DNA of 64,000 nt from CAZWBR01 sp964632305 (lineage in GTDB: Bacteria > Bacteroidota > Bacteroidia > Bacteroidales > Prolixibacteraceae), in assembly GCA_964632305.1 (NCBI GenBank), contig CAZWBR010000020.1, positions 1-64,000 on the forward strand. Reading direction: 5' to 3'. Positions 16,586 to 24,683 of this stretch are shown piece by piece; positions within the stretch are counted from its first letter, which is position 1; each line of letters opens with the position of its first letter. Both the position numbers and the translations under genes were made by a program. The notes beneath the pieces were generated by a model. It saw only the letters and a list, made by a program, of their open reading frames with translations. It did no database searches and had not been told where the DNA came from.

Positions 16586-18397
16586 ATGGAAACTGAGTCT
16601 TATAAGATAAAACAAGGTCAATACCTTTCAGATATTTGGGAGTTTTTACCTGAAAACGCAATAATTGCAAAAACATTGCCCGGATTAGGTGCAACTTCTC
16701 TCGAAATAACTTCTAAACGCAATTCGATCATTATTGAGCCAAACGTCCCGGTAATTGAAGGGAAAATGAAGAAGTTCCCGGATATTTTAGGGGTAAAAGA
16801 ATCAGTAACCACAAAAAACGTTGTTGATTACCTTTCAAGTTCAGTTGAATACAAAAAAATTATAGTTACGCCCGAATCTTATTTTAAGGTTCAAAATGCG
16901 TTTAAACAACTTAGGATTAATTATTTCGAAGAATATTTCCTGCTATTTGACGAATGTGAGCGGATCACACAGGATATTGATTACCGGGAGAGCATTGATG
17001 CTCCAATGGTAGATTTCTGGAAATTCAAAAACCGGTCTTTTGTTTCGGCAACGCCTATAAGGCCCACATCAAAAGAGTTTACAAAGCAAGGGTTTAAATT
17101 TGTTATTATTGATCCTGATTTTGAATACAAGCAACCGATTGAAATTTTCTCAACTTATAATGTGCTGGCAACTGTTAAAGACATATTAATCCCTGTCCTA
17201 AAGGACAAGGATAATATCCAAGATCACCATTGCTATTTTATTAACTCAGTAGACATGATCCACTGCATTATAAAAGATTTGAACATTAAAGAAATCAGTA
17301 ATATCTATTGTTCCGTTGATGCTGCAAAAAAGCTGAAAGAGCTTCAATATGTAAATGTTTACAGCAATTTGAACGATCTGAACAAGTTCAATTTTTTTAC
17401 AAGCCGGTTCTTTTCGGCAGTAGATATTGAGGTTGATTTTAAGCCACATATCACAATTGTAACCGATGTTAAGTTTGCATCTCATAGCATGGTAATACCA
17501 CAAACAGAATCAATTCAGATAGCTGGAAGGTTCAGGAATGGGGTGAAATCAATTACACACATTACGAATACAGATAATACGATTGAAATAAAAACTGTGG
17601 GAGAGGTTATATCGGAAATCAGAGATGGCAAAAAAGCTTACGATAAACTTTTGACCTTATATAATACGTTTAAAAAAGATGCATATAAAACAATTTTTAA
17701 AGAAGCGTTGGAGCGTGTAGAATTTGCGAAATTATTAACTCCTGATGGTGAATTGAACTGGTTTAAATATGAAAATGTGTTGATGGATCAACTTATCAAA
17801 AATGCTTACCATGATTCAGAACGCTTACTTGGTGCATATCGTGATGCCGGATTTTTTAATCTCAAGCACCTTGATTTTAAAAATCATAGGTTCGATGACA
17901 ATAAATATTTCCGAAGGGCTGGAATTACAAAGAATGCACTACGCAGAGAAATTGTTGCAGAATTGGATACCATCGACTTGTCCGAAATTGATGAAAATAT
18001 ATTCGGTATTGCACAACTTGAAAAGGAAGATCCATTAATTGTTAAGGCATATTTTGAACTTGGCAAAGAATTTATTGAAAAGATAAAATATAAAGAAAAG
18101 GATTTATGGATTGCATTAGTAAAAAAAGCAGTAGAAAGGGGCGAGTCAAACCATCCAATATTGGATGCGGTACTCAATATATTTAATGTTGATTGGGAAT
18201 ATACAGAAGATGAAATAAGAACTGCTTTGCAAAAAATTTATGACGAATTTGAAATGGAAATCAAAGCAAAAGCAACTGATTTAGAGGAATATTTTGAATT
18301 ATCTGCCAGAAAAACGGTTCGTAAAAACGGAAGTGAATCAAAAGGATATAAGATAATAAAGGCAAAGTTCACAAAAAGAAAGTTGGGACAAAATTGA
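16586..18397 (+). CDS. SF2-helicase-like protein with lysine-less Walker A
   Basis: 603 residues of unknown role. The first 330 residues carry the SF2 order of motifs in degenerate form: KTLPGLGATSLEI (about 29-41) in the Walker A position but with Ala-Thr-Ser instead of Gly-Lys-Thr; LLFDECERIT (about 118-127) as a DExx box; SFVSATPIR (about 151-159) as motif III; and ESIQIAGRFRNG (about 310-321) as motif VI. The rest (about 350-603) is helical with a Lys-rich C-terminus. I recall similar proteins with SIIIEPNVPVI in Bacteroidota mobile elements, where a role in element replication or transfer is possible. ATP hydrolysis is doubtful without the lysine. Flanked by spaced inverted repeats. Confidence 0.65.
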   Translation: METESYKIKQGQYLSDIWEFLPENAIIAKTLPGLGATSLEITSKRNSIIIEPNVPVIEGKMKKFPDILGVKESVTTKNVVDYLSSSVEYKKIIVTPESYFKVQNAFKQLRINYFEEYFLLFDECERITQDIDYRESIDAPMVDFWKFKNRSFVSATPIRPTSKEFTKQGFKFVIIDPDFEYKQPIEIFSTYNVLATVKDILIPVLKDKDNIQDHHCYFINSVDMIHCIIKDLNIKEISNIYCSVDAAKKLKELQYVNVYSNLNDLNKFNFFTSRFFSAVDIEVDFKPHITIVTDVKFASHSMVIPQTESIQIAGRFRNGVKSITHITNTDNTIEIKTVGEVISEIRDGKKAYDKLLTLYNTFKKDAYKTIFKEALERVEFAKLLTPDGELNWFKYENVLMDQLIKNAYHDSERLLGAYRDAGFFNLKHLDFKNHRFDDNKYFRRAGITKNALRREIVAELDTIDLSEIDENIFGIAQLEKEDPLIVKAYFELGKEFIEKIKYKEKDLWIALVKKAVERGESNHPILDAVLNIFNVDWEYTEDEIRTALQKIYDEFEMEIKAKATDLEEYFELSARKTVRKNGSESKGYKIIKAKFTKRKLGQN

Positions 18398-18427
18398 TGT
18401 TATATGCACTAAATAAAAAAATGTCCC
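18385..18427. repeat. Spaced inverted repeat GGGACA-N31-TGTCCC, copy 2
   Basis: Half-sites at 18385-18390 (inside the last codons of the helicase-like gene) and 18422-18427, 48 bp before the next gene. The outer arms extend to TTGGGACA/TGTCCCAA. Confidence 0.8.
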
Positions 18428-18475
18428 AAAAATAGATTCCAAAATATTATTGTCGTTTTCCTTACTTTCCTGTAA

Positions 18476-18949
18476 ATGAATGAAAATATTATTACTATAA
18501 ACAATACTACAACTATGAAGACAAGTGGATTAATTAAAGTTGGAAACGAATATCGAGTAGTTTTTTATGAGATAGATGATCGTCCGGAAAATGTGGTTTT
18601 ATCAAGTCCTGGTCCGTTGCCAATGAATTGTAGTTGCGAATCAAAACTTGTTTTGCCTAAAAAATTAATCCTAACCTGGAAGGTACAGGAAGGATCATAT
18701 TACAGTTGTGGTTCAAGTGTCGCTTTAATTGAGTGGAATGGAATAGTTATCAATAGAGTCGATTCTCGTTCAATTGAAGCCGTAGCCAGCTTGATCAATA
18801 CAACAATGGAGATGAGCAACGAAGACCTAGGTAAAATCTACATAAACGAATTGGAGAAAAAGAATCATGAATTAGAACTTACCAATATGCAACTCAAAAC
18901 GGAAGTTGAAAGACTTAATTGTGAAATAACAAATTTGAAAAATAAGTAG
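18476..18949 (+). CDS. Hypothetical protein with C-terminal coiled coil
   Basis: 157 residues; an internal Met (MKTSGLIKVG, 39 nt in) is an equally plausible start. Residues about 15-105 look like a compact strand-rich domain with paired cysteines (NCSC and SCGS). Residues about 118-157 form a heptad coiled coil (INELEKKNHELELTNMQLKTEVERL). No family recognised. It lies between inverted-repeat copies 2 and 3, with copy 2 in the position of an operator. Confidence 0.65.
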   Translation: MNENIITINNTTTMKTSGLIKVGNEYRVVFYEIDDRPENVVLSSPGPLPMNCSCESKLVLPKKLILTWKVQEGSYYSCGSSVALIEWNGIVINRVDSRSIEAVASLINTTMEMSNEDLGKIYINELEKKNHELELTNMQLKTEVERLNCEITNLKNK

Positions 18950-19000
18950 TCTCCTATTTTTTACGCTTGATTTTGAAAAAATAGCAATTCAAAACTAATT

Positions 19001-19043
19001 GGGACAAAACGGTAATCTATATGCTACATTCAAAAAATGTCCC
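19001..19043. repeat. Spaced inverted repeat GGGACA-N31-TGTCCC, copy 3
   Basis: Half-sites at 19001-19006 and 19038-19043, 50 bp after the stop of the coiled-coil gene. Outer arms TTGGGACA/TGTCCCAA, same spacing as copies 1 and 2. Confidence 0.8.
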
Positions 19044-19322
19044 AAATATTTTTTGAAGAATTGCGAGGTCTCACGCCCTTTATACCAATAAGCCCCCTCA
19101 TCATTATTTTGATAAATTAGCCAGACATTGAGAATAAATAGAGTAATTATTAAAAAATCTGACAAACAGATTTTTTTCTCAAATAATTGCATTGCTTTTA
19201 ATAATATTATTCTTTAGTTTTGTTTAACATTCAAACAAAAGATGCCTATGATTTGATCAAATATTAAAGGAACAATTAAATAAAATATATAGAGGCGTTA
19301 GCTTTTATTCCTGCTTCTGAAA

Positions 19323-19416
19323 ACCGCCAAATTTCAAAAGCCATGCATGAGTAATAAGTCAAACGTCCACGCCACGGCGTGGGCTTAACTTATTTGCATG
19401 GCGGGTGCTTGGCGGT
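19323..19416. repeat. 94-nt nested long hairpin
   Basis: Four stems nest on one axis: ACCGCCAA/TTGGCGGT (19323-19330 with 19409-19416), GCCATGCA/TGCATGGC (19340-19347 with 19395-19402), AATAAGT/ACTTATT (19353-19359 with 19388-19394), and CCACGCC/GGCGTGG (19367-19373 with 19376-19382). It lies in an otherwise empty 440-bp gap before the lipoprotein gene. Structured RNA, recombination site or mobile-element end are all possible. Confidence 0.7.
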
Positions 19417-19492
19417 ACCTCAGGGGCGAATGGCTAAGTTTTACGCTCCTTTTTTTATATCAATTTGATCTTTAGTAATATATAACAAATTT

Positions 19493-20713
19493 ATGTGTAA
19501 AATGAAAATGAAAAATTCCATTCTCAGGTTATCTATACTTTTTGCTTGGGTAACACTTGCAATTTTGATCTTCTCCTGTACGAAACAGGAAAAAGCTGTT
19601 TTACCTTCTATTTCAACAATTGCTGTAAGTAATATCACAAAATCAACAGCTATCACTGGTGGAAAAATTTCATCAGATGGCGGAGACCCAATTACAGCTT
19701 GCGGTGTGTGTTGGGGTACTACCCCAGCTCCTACAATCTCAAATAATAAGACAAATGAAGATATTGCTAATTTGAATTATGCTAGTAATATTAACAAATT
19801 GAATGCAGGAACAACTTATTATGTAAGAGCTTATGCGATTAATTCTTTAGGAACGGCTTATGGAGATGAAATTAGCTTTAAGACACTTGGAAATTCTGTA
19901 GCTGAGAAATTAGTCTTTGGATCTGAATCTGGGAAAATTTATATAGTTAATATAGATGGAACAAGCTTGAAGATGCTTACAGATTATAAATACAACTATA
20001 GTCCAAATTGGTTTCCCGATGGGAAAAAAGTTGCATTTGTTAGAAATTTATATCCCACTGATGATGGTAATGTTTATATTATGAACTCTGATGGAACCAA
20101 TATTGTTAAACTTACTAACGAAAGTAAGTTGGAGGTTAATGATGTTTCAGTTTCTCCGGATGGAACAAAAATTTTATATGATTTAGGTCAAGATATTTAT
20201 TGCATCAATGTAGATGGAACTAATAATGTGAAATTAACAAATAAAATTGACAATTTATCTTTTTCCGATCCAAATTGGTCACCTGATGGAAAACAGATTA
20301 TCTTTTCTTCACACCTTGATAATCCAAACGGAACAATTAATACAAGTTTGATTGTTATGAATCTTGATGGAACAAATAAGTTTGAAATGGCTAAATTCTC
20401 AAAAAGCTCTAATAGTAATGGAAGCATTACTATTAATAATCCTTCTTTTTCGCCGTCAGGCGAAAAAATAATTTTTCAAACCTATGATGATGAATACTCC
20501 ACCATTTTATGTGTCATAAACGCCGATGGAACAAATTTAAAAAGGATTTTAAAATTAGAGGGAAATGATGAAACTAGACCATGTTGGCTTCCTGATGGAA
20601 ACAAAATTATAGGTAGTCAATATAATGAGATTTTTATTTGTGATAGTAATGGCGGGAATATAAATTTTATTTTCACCATGACTGATAACATCGATAAAAT
20701 TAGTATTTATTAA
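19493..20713 (+). CDS. Lipoprotein with FN3-like domain and TolB/PD40-type beta-propeller repeats
   Basis: 406 residues; the internal Met6 is an alternative start. Lipobox ILIFSC places the lipid anchor near residue 29. Residues about 40-130 match the Bacteroidota FN3-like module (STAITGGKISSDGGDP, GVCWGTTPAPT, TTYYVRAYAIN). Residues about 140-400 contain at least five repeats of the form IYIVNIDGT...L...SPDGKKI, the PD40/WD40-like TolB propeller. It is probably a surface or periplasmic binding protein. It is preceded by the 94-nt hairpin, and codon use is AT-rich like the rest of the element. Confidence 0.8.
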   Translation: MCKMKMKNSILRLSILFAWVTLAILIFSCTKQEKAVLPSISTIAVSNITKSTAITGGKISSDGGDPITACGVCWGTTPAPTISNNKTNEDIANLNYASNINKLNAGTTYYVRAYAINSLGTAYGDEISFKTLGNSVAEKLVFGSESGKIYIVNIDGTSLKMLTDYKYNYSPNWFPDGKKVAFVRNLYPTDDGNVYIMNSDGTNIVKLTNESKLEVNDVSVSPDGTKILYDLGQDIYCINVDGTNNVKLTNKIDNLSFSDPNWSPDGKQIIFSSHLDNPNGTINTSLIVMNLDGTNKFEMAKFSKSSNSNGSITINNPSFSPSGEKIIFQTYDDEYSTILCVINADGTNLKRILKLEGNDETRPCWLPDGNKIIGSQYNEIFICDSNGGNINFIFTMTDNIDKISIY

Positions 20714-20788
20714 AAACACTGAGTGCAGAGTGTAATAATTATTTTGATGGGATATCTATTTAATCGGAGCAGGAAGATTTTATAGTGA

Positions 20789-21064
20789 AATTCAGATTGG
20801 ATTGCCAATTACTTCAAGAGATTTGGTGATTTTCATTTCGATGAATATTTGCAGTCTCAAAATATCCCCTATCGACAAGTTCGGGGATTCAATGAAGAAC
20901 TCACTTTTGGTAATAAAGGCTATGCAGTAAAATTTCTGGGGAAACAAGAAGCATTTATTAATTGTGAATGGAGTGAAGGTAGTGTTGGATTGAATTTTAC
21001 TCTTTATATTTATTTTAGAGAAGACGGATTAAGTAATTTTGAATATCAGGCTAATAACGATTAG
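20789..21064 (+). other. Short reading frame, possibly the remnant of a gene
   Basis: An open frame runs from 20789 to a stop at 21064 (WIANYFKRFGDFHFDEYLQSQN and onward) without an ATG near its beginning. The only initiator-like codon is a TTG at 20849. Composition is protein-like. It is most simply the 3' part of a gene whose start was lost. No family recognised. Confidence 0.35.
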
Positions 21065-21130
21065 GTTAATATTAATAAATTTGGTTAGGACAAATTATAG
21101 TGATATTTAATGATTTTCAAACCGTCGCTT

Positions 21131-21544
21131 ATGAAAAATTTCAGATTCTTATTGTTTTTCATCATTTTCATATTAAACTCAGGATATAGAGATTATTATG
21201 ATTATGATGACCCATACAGTGAGCCTTATAGCGGAATTGGTTATATTTATTTAATTGGAATTATTCTTGTTATTGCAATTGGATTATTGATTGTTAAAAA
21301 TATTTCAAGAATTTTAGCATCGATTCTTGGGGCAACTTTTGCTATATTTAAAGGCCTAATTCCAATATTATTAATCTGTATGGAAATTATTTTAAAAATA
21401 GGGGCTGGGATGGCGTTTGCAATAGGATTATCCAACTTTGGCCAATATTGGAATATAGTTGGAGTAATATTATTTATACTATGTGCATATTCAATGAAAT
21501 TTTCATTGGCGAAAAAAATAAATGAAAAATATTTTTATGATTAA
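21131..21544 (+). CDS. Small hydrophobic membrane protein
   Basis: 137 residues from MKNFRFLL (an upstream ATG at 21110 adds seven residues). The first hydrophobic stretch (1-18) reads as a signal or anchor and is followed by an acidic Tyr/Asp patch (YRDYYDYDDPYSEPYSG) and then two to three transmembrane segments (about 36-60, 63-95, 100-122). Function unknown. It precedes the next gene by 16 bp in the same direction, so the two are likely co-transcribed. Confidence 0.6.
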   Translation: MKNFRFLLFFIIFILNSGYRDYYDYDDPYSEPYSGIGYIYLIGIILVIAIGLLIVKNISRILASILGATFAIFKGLIPILLICMEIILKIGAGMAFAIGLSNFGQYWNIVGVILFILCAYSMKFSLAKKINEKYFYD

Positions 21545-21560
21545 CAAATGTTAGATATCT

Positions 21561-22100
21561 ATGAAAACAAATGTAACTCAAAATTTTGGAGATCCTTTAA
21601 AAGCTCGTGAAAAAAAACAGTCATTTTGGAAGAAGAGCTTTATTTATGATCTAATAATCCTATTCATCTTAATTAGCCTTTTTTCTTGGATTTATATTTT
21701 TAATCCAAAAAATGTGTTACAAAATTTGGGTTTAAAGCCGAATCCTAAGATTTTATATTCTCATATAGAGTTTAAAGAAAATTTGGAATATCTTGAAAAG
21801 AGGAATATGGCGTATGTCGAATACAAATCTTCTGATATGCTTGGCATAAATAATACTATAAAATGGTACGAATTCTTGGCTATAGAGGAAAAGCAAAAAA
21901 AGGAAGGTTGGGATGGTGAAATTGAAGTGAAGATTAAGAATGAAGGAAAATCTGGATTGATTTTAGTGCAAGCATTTTATGGGGAAAAAAAGGAGAAAAG
22001 CCTAATGTTAAAAAGAAATGAATATGCGACTTTACACTTCATTTTTGCAAAAACGAATAATGGAGGAAAATATGTTGTGCAGATTCAATCACTAGAGTAA
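21561..22100 (+). CDS. Hypothetical single-pass membrane protein
   Basis: 179 residues with a cytoplasmic basic N-terminus (about 1-27), one transmembrane helix (about 28-47, LIILFILISLFSWIYIF) and an extracytoplasmic domain of about 130 residues. The C-terminal half (GEIEVKIKNEGKSGLILVQAFYGEKKEKSLML) looks like an immunoglobulin-like beta-sandwich. No family recognised. Likely operonic with the small membrane protein before it. Confidence 0.6.
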   Translation: MKTNVTQNFGDPLKAREKKQSFWKKSFIYDLIILFILISLFSWIYIFNPKNVLQNLGLKPNPKILYSHIEFKENLEYLEKRNMAYVEYKSSDMLGINNTIKWYEFLAIEEKQKKEGWDGEIEVKIKNEGKSGLILVQAFYGEKKEKSLMLKRNEYATLHFIFAKTNNGGKYVVQIQSLE

Positions 22101-22222
22101 AATCAAATATGACTTTTACCTACATATAGACATATTGTTCCATTTTTTATTTAAAAATATTTCAGAATATCAAGAATTATAAATTAAAACAACAGGAAAT
22201 AAGGCACTCGCTAAGGATGCTC

Positions 22223-22985
22223 ACATTTTTTGTTTGTTGCTTTGCAATGTCAAGCCCTTCGGGTTTTGTTCCGGTAATTAGGGAGTAAATGCTTCAAAGG
22301 AGTTTCGCTCACATCATTCCATTACGGTCTTAAAGCCTTTGCGCTTCGCTTAAGACATTTACTCCCGACATTCCATTCGATCACTCAACACCTTATAGAA
22401 GCAAGTCCGGCAAGATTTGCTCATGCTTCGCAACACTTGCCCTTGTAGAGTGCACTGCTAAATTACCGTAACAAAAACTTGCAAAGCAGACACTCCTCAT
22501 TCCGCTGAAGCTGCATTCGTCATTCAAATCAAAAAACTGATCCGCTCCTTAGCTCGTAAGCATTCCCGTCAATCCCTAAAGCCCTTTCAAGGAATTCGCT
22601 CTGCTCATTGGTTTTTAATAGGGATTGACTTTATGCTTTATTGTTTGGCTCGCCTGCAAAAGGCAATTATACCGCTCACAGTTCCTTGTGTCTAAAGTCG
22701 GCACTTCGTCAACAGTTCGCTCAGGTCGAACTGCTATTTTGCCTTACAGGCTACAATAGCTCTTAGTCCTCCCACCATTGCCTAACTCGCAGACGGCTCG
22801 CGCCAGTGCCAAGATTGCAAAACTGTTAAACAAAGGTTGATGGCGGCAAGAAGAATGTCTGTCAAGGTCATGCCTACGGTTGAAGCTATTTATCCCACCC
22901 AATAACCCACGCACATAAACCGCTTCAAACCTTGACAACCATTAGCCGCCATTCATAAAGGTGCTTAACAGTTTTACAATCTTTT
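22223..22985. ncRNA. Large structured noncoding region upstream of the TIR gene
   Basis: No coding frame spans this roughly 760-bp stretch, but it is packed with long-range complementary segments: GTTTTGTT plus CGGTAATT (22263-22279) with AATTACCG plus AACAAAAAC (22461-22478); an 11-bp pair at 22281-22291/22356-22366; an 11-bp pair at 22568-22578/22619-22629; CAGTTCG/CGAACTG at 22713/22727; and a nested fold at 22811-22983 with stems of 19 (one mismatch), 8, 8 and 7 bp. It is GC-richer than its flanks. It could be a large RNA, a set of decayed repeats, or a replication/transfer region. The transcribed strand is not determined. Confidence 0.5.
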
Positions 22986-23108
22986 TGGTGTTTGAAGTCA
23001 CATATTAAAAAGCGAGAGTACAAATCTGCAATATTACCAAAGATTATGGACGATATATAATGTTAATTTTAAATTTCATATTACTTTAGTCAAGACAAAG
23101 AATTAATT

Positions 23109-23936
23109 ATGGAATACAAATATGATGTCGCATTATCATTTGCTGGAGAAGAGAGGGAATATGTTGAAGAAGTTGCACAAATTCTTAAAAATAACGATGT
23201 GCGAGTTTTCTATGACAAATTTGAGGAAATAGACTTGTGGGGTAAAGATCTGAGTTTACATTTCGACTACGTTTATAGAAGACAATCAAAATACTTCATC
23301 CCATTCATCTCAGCAAATTATCAACAAAAGATATGGACAAATTACGAGGTAAGAACGGCTATTGCTCGAGCGATTGAAAACAAGGAGGAGTATATATTAC
23401 CTGCAAAATTTGATAAAACTGAATTAGATGGAATTCGTTCAACCTTGGGTTATATTGACATAAGCAAAATGCCCCCTGAAGAACTTGCTGATAAAATTAT
23501 AAGGAAATTAGGGAGTGAAGCAAATGTTCCTGCTCCAGAAAAAGAGAAACTTAGGGGTAAGGTTTATCTTTCGACATATTTGGAGATAGATAGAGATTAC
23601 GGCTTGATTGGAGTGATGATTGGAGTGACTGTTACAAATACAATTAACGAATACAGATATTTTGGAGCACCATATTTCAAATTAAGTCAAACTCTTGATG
23701 GAAAATCAGATACATTTCAATTAATGGATACAATAGAACAATTAAGTTTTCCTAAGCGTATGGAATATGGAGAACAATATCGTATGATGTACAAGCTAAA
23801 AGATGGGTTCTTGAAAAAGATGGAAGCATTAATCGGTAAAGAAGTAACTTTAACAGCTATTGTTTCAACAACTGTTGGAGAAAAATTCAAGTCAAATTCT
23901 ATGAATATTGACATGCTATTTGAATCGAATAAATAG
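23109..23936 (+). CDS. TIR-domain protein, candidate antiphage effector
   Basis: 275 residues. N-terminal TIR domain (about 4-120): YDVALSFAGEEREYVEEVA (strand A/helix A), VFYDKFEEIDLWGKDL (BB-loop region), YFIPFISANY, then IWTNYEVRTAI with Glu80 in the position of the NADase catalytic glutamate. The C-terminal about 130 residues (GKVYLSTYLEI, VTNTINEYRYF, EVTLTAIVSTT) look like a beta-sandwich and may be the sensing or partner-binding part. In bacteria such proteins deplete NAD+ or make cyclic ADP-ribose signals during phage infection. No SIR2, SLOG or cyclase partner is adjacent. Position inside an integrative element fits a defence cargo. Confidence 0.82.
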   Translation: MEYKYDVALSFAGEEREYVEEVAQILKNNDVRVFYDKFEEIDLWGKDLSLHFDYVYRRQSKYFIPFISANYQQKIWTNYEVRTAIARAIENKEEYILPAKFDKTELDGIRSTLGYIDISKMPPEELADKIIRKLGSEANVPAPEKEKLRGKVYLSTYLEIDRDYGLIGVMIGVTVTNTINEYRYFGAPYFKLSQTLDGKSDTFQLMDTIEQLSFPKRMEYGEQYRMMYKLKDGFLKKMEALIGKEVTLTAIVSTTVGEKFKSNSMNIDMLFESNK

Positions 23937-24113
23937 TTTCAATTGTATAATAAAAAACATTAATCGCATTACATATAATCAGTTACGAAAAGATTTTTTT
24001 ATTTTTTTTTGAGACAAGCGCAAACAGCCTCTCCCTCACAAGCCCCCCTCATACTTTTTTCTGGAAAAGAAAATTTACCACTATCATATATAGACAGAAT
24101 TCCTAAAAAAAAT

Positions 24114-24141
24114 GGAGTGGCTTGCCACTCCTAATTTTTAT
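24114..24141 (+). terminator. Terminator after the TIR gene
   Basis: A perfect GGAGTGGC/GCCACTCC stem with a 2-nt apex, then CTAATTTTTAT. Confidence 0.7.
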
Positions 24142-24152
24142 GCCTTCTGTTT

Positions 24153-24196
24153 GGGACAAAAAGGTGAATTTATTATACCGTAAGAGAAAATGTCCC
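24153..24196. repeat. Spaced inverted repeat GGGACA-N32-TGTCCC, copy 4
   Basis: Half-sites 24153-24158 and 24191-24196 with a 32-bp spacer (the other three copies have 31). It lies about 240 bp before the right attachment site. Confidence 0.75.
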
Positions 24197-24359
24197 GGAA
24201 ATATCTGGAAATTTGAAAGGATTGGGTGATTATATTTTCTATTTTCGTACAGGTTTATACAGATGAATTTTGCTGATGCAAATTTATTAAAAACCGCAAT
24301 TTGAAATAATCTTTATAAAAACAATAATCGTAAAACCATTTCTCGTTTTAACGAACAAA

Positions 24360-24379
24360 GTTAAACCAACGGTTAAACC
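24360..24379 (+). repeat. Right-end GTTAAACC pair, candidate integrase arm site
   Basis: GTTAAACC at 24360-24367 and 24372-24379 with the same 12-bp spacing and orientation as the left-end pair, about 55 bp before the right tRNA-Ser copy. Confidence 0.6.
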
Positions 24380-24431
24380 AGAATAAAAGAGACAAAAAAC
24401 AGTTCTTACAATCGTTTGAATAACTGCATAT

Positions 24432-24519
24432 TAAGAGATGCAAGAGTGGTTGAATTGGCACGCCTGGAAAGCGTGTGTACCTCTAAAGGGTACCGCGGGT
24501 TCGAATCCCGCTCTCTCCG
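24432..24519 (+). repeat. Second tRNA-Ser(GGA) copy; right attachment site of the element
   Basis: Identical to the intact tRNA-Ser from its third base onward, but the first two bases are TA instead of GG, so the first two acceptor pairs cannot form. It would probably be poorly processed as a tRNA. It is the element-end copy of the attachment core. Confidence 0.85.
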
Positions 24520-24546
24520 CTTAGAAGATTAGATTTTAATGAATTA

Positions 24547-24592
24547 GCGTACCTGTTTTGAGCCTCTTTGGCTGCTGGCAGGTGCGTTTTTT
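24547..24592 (+). terminator. Terminator downstream of the right tRNA-Ser copy
   Basis: GCGTACCTG and CAGGTGCG arms around an inner AGCC/GGCT stem, then a run of six T. It is probably the original terminator of the tRNA-Ser gene, displaced by the integration. Confidence 0.6.
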
Positions 24593-24649
24593 ATTGATGG
24601 TAAGATCTGTTGGTTCGTAATCCCGCCAGCGAAGGATGGAGCTTTATTT

Positions 24650-24683
24650 GAAAAGACTGCCCATAAAAGAAGGCAGCCTTTTC
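24650..24683. terminator. Terminator-like hairpin in an empty region
   Basis: GAAAAGACTGCC/GGCAGCCTTTTC imperfect stem with a 9-nt loop. No gene is adjacent on either side. The remaining parts of 24.7-25.2 kb hold no supportable gene. Confidence 0.5.

Larger units (their letters stand above)
15068..24520 (+). mobile_element. Integrative element inserted at tRNA-Ser(GGA), about 9.45 kb
   Basis: It is bounded by an 87-bp perfect direct repeat of the tRNA-Ser sequence (14981-15067 and 24434-24520; 94 bp if one mismatch is allowed). It encodes a tyrosine integrase directly next to the tRNA, is clearly more AT-rich than the flanks, and carries a GTTAAACC pair near both ends. Cargo: SF2-helicase-like protein, coiled-coil protein, propeller lipoprotein, two small membrane proteins, a structured noncoding region and a TIR protein. 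No conjugation or relaxase gene was seen, so it is a mobilisable or satellite-type element rather than a complete ICE. Confidence 0.88.

Noticed and set aside
18995..19192. 65-codon minus-strand frame with one hydrophobic stretch
   Set aside because: It overlaps inverted-repeat copy 3 and lies in AT-rich spacer; composition alone explains it.
19281..19440. Integron attC-like site
   Set aside because: The nested hairpin is real, but the expected R boxes (RYYYAAC at the start, GTTRRRY at the end) are not in the right order, and no integron integrase is visible. Kept only as an unexplained hairpin.
22223..23108. Retron non-coding RNA for the TIR gene
   Set aside because: No reverse transcriptase gene in the element and no recognisable msr/msd layout. 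The structured region is reported without that label.
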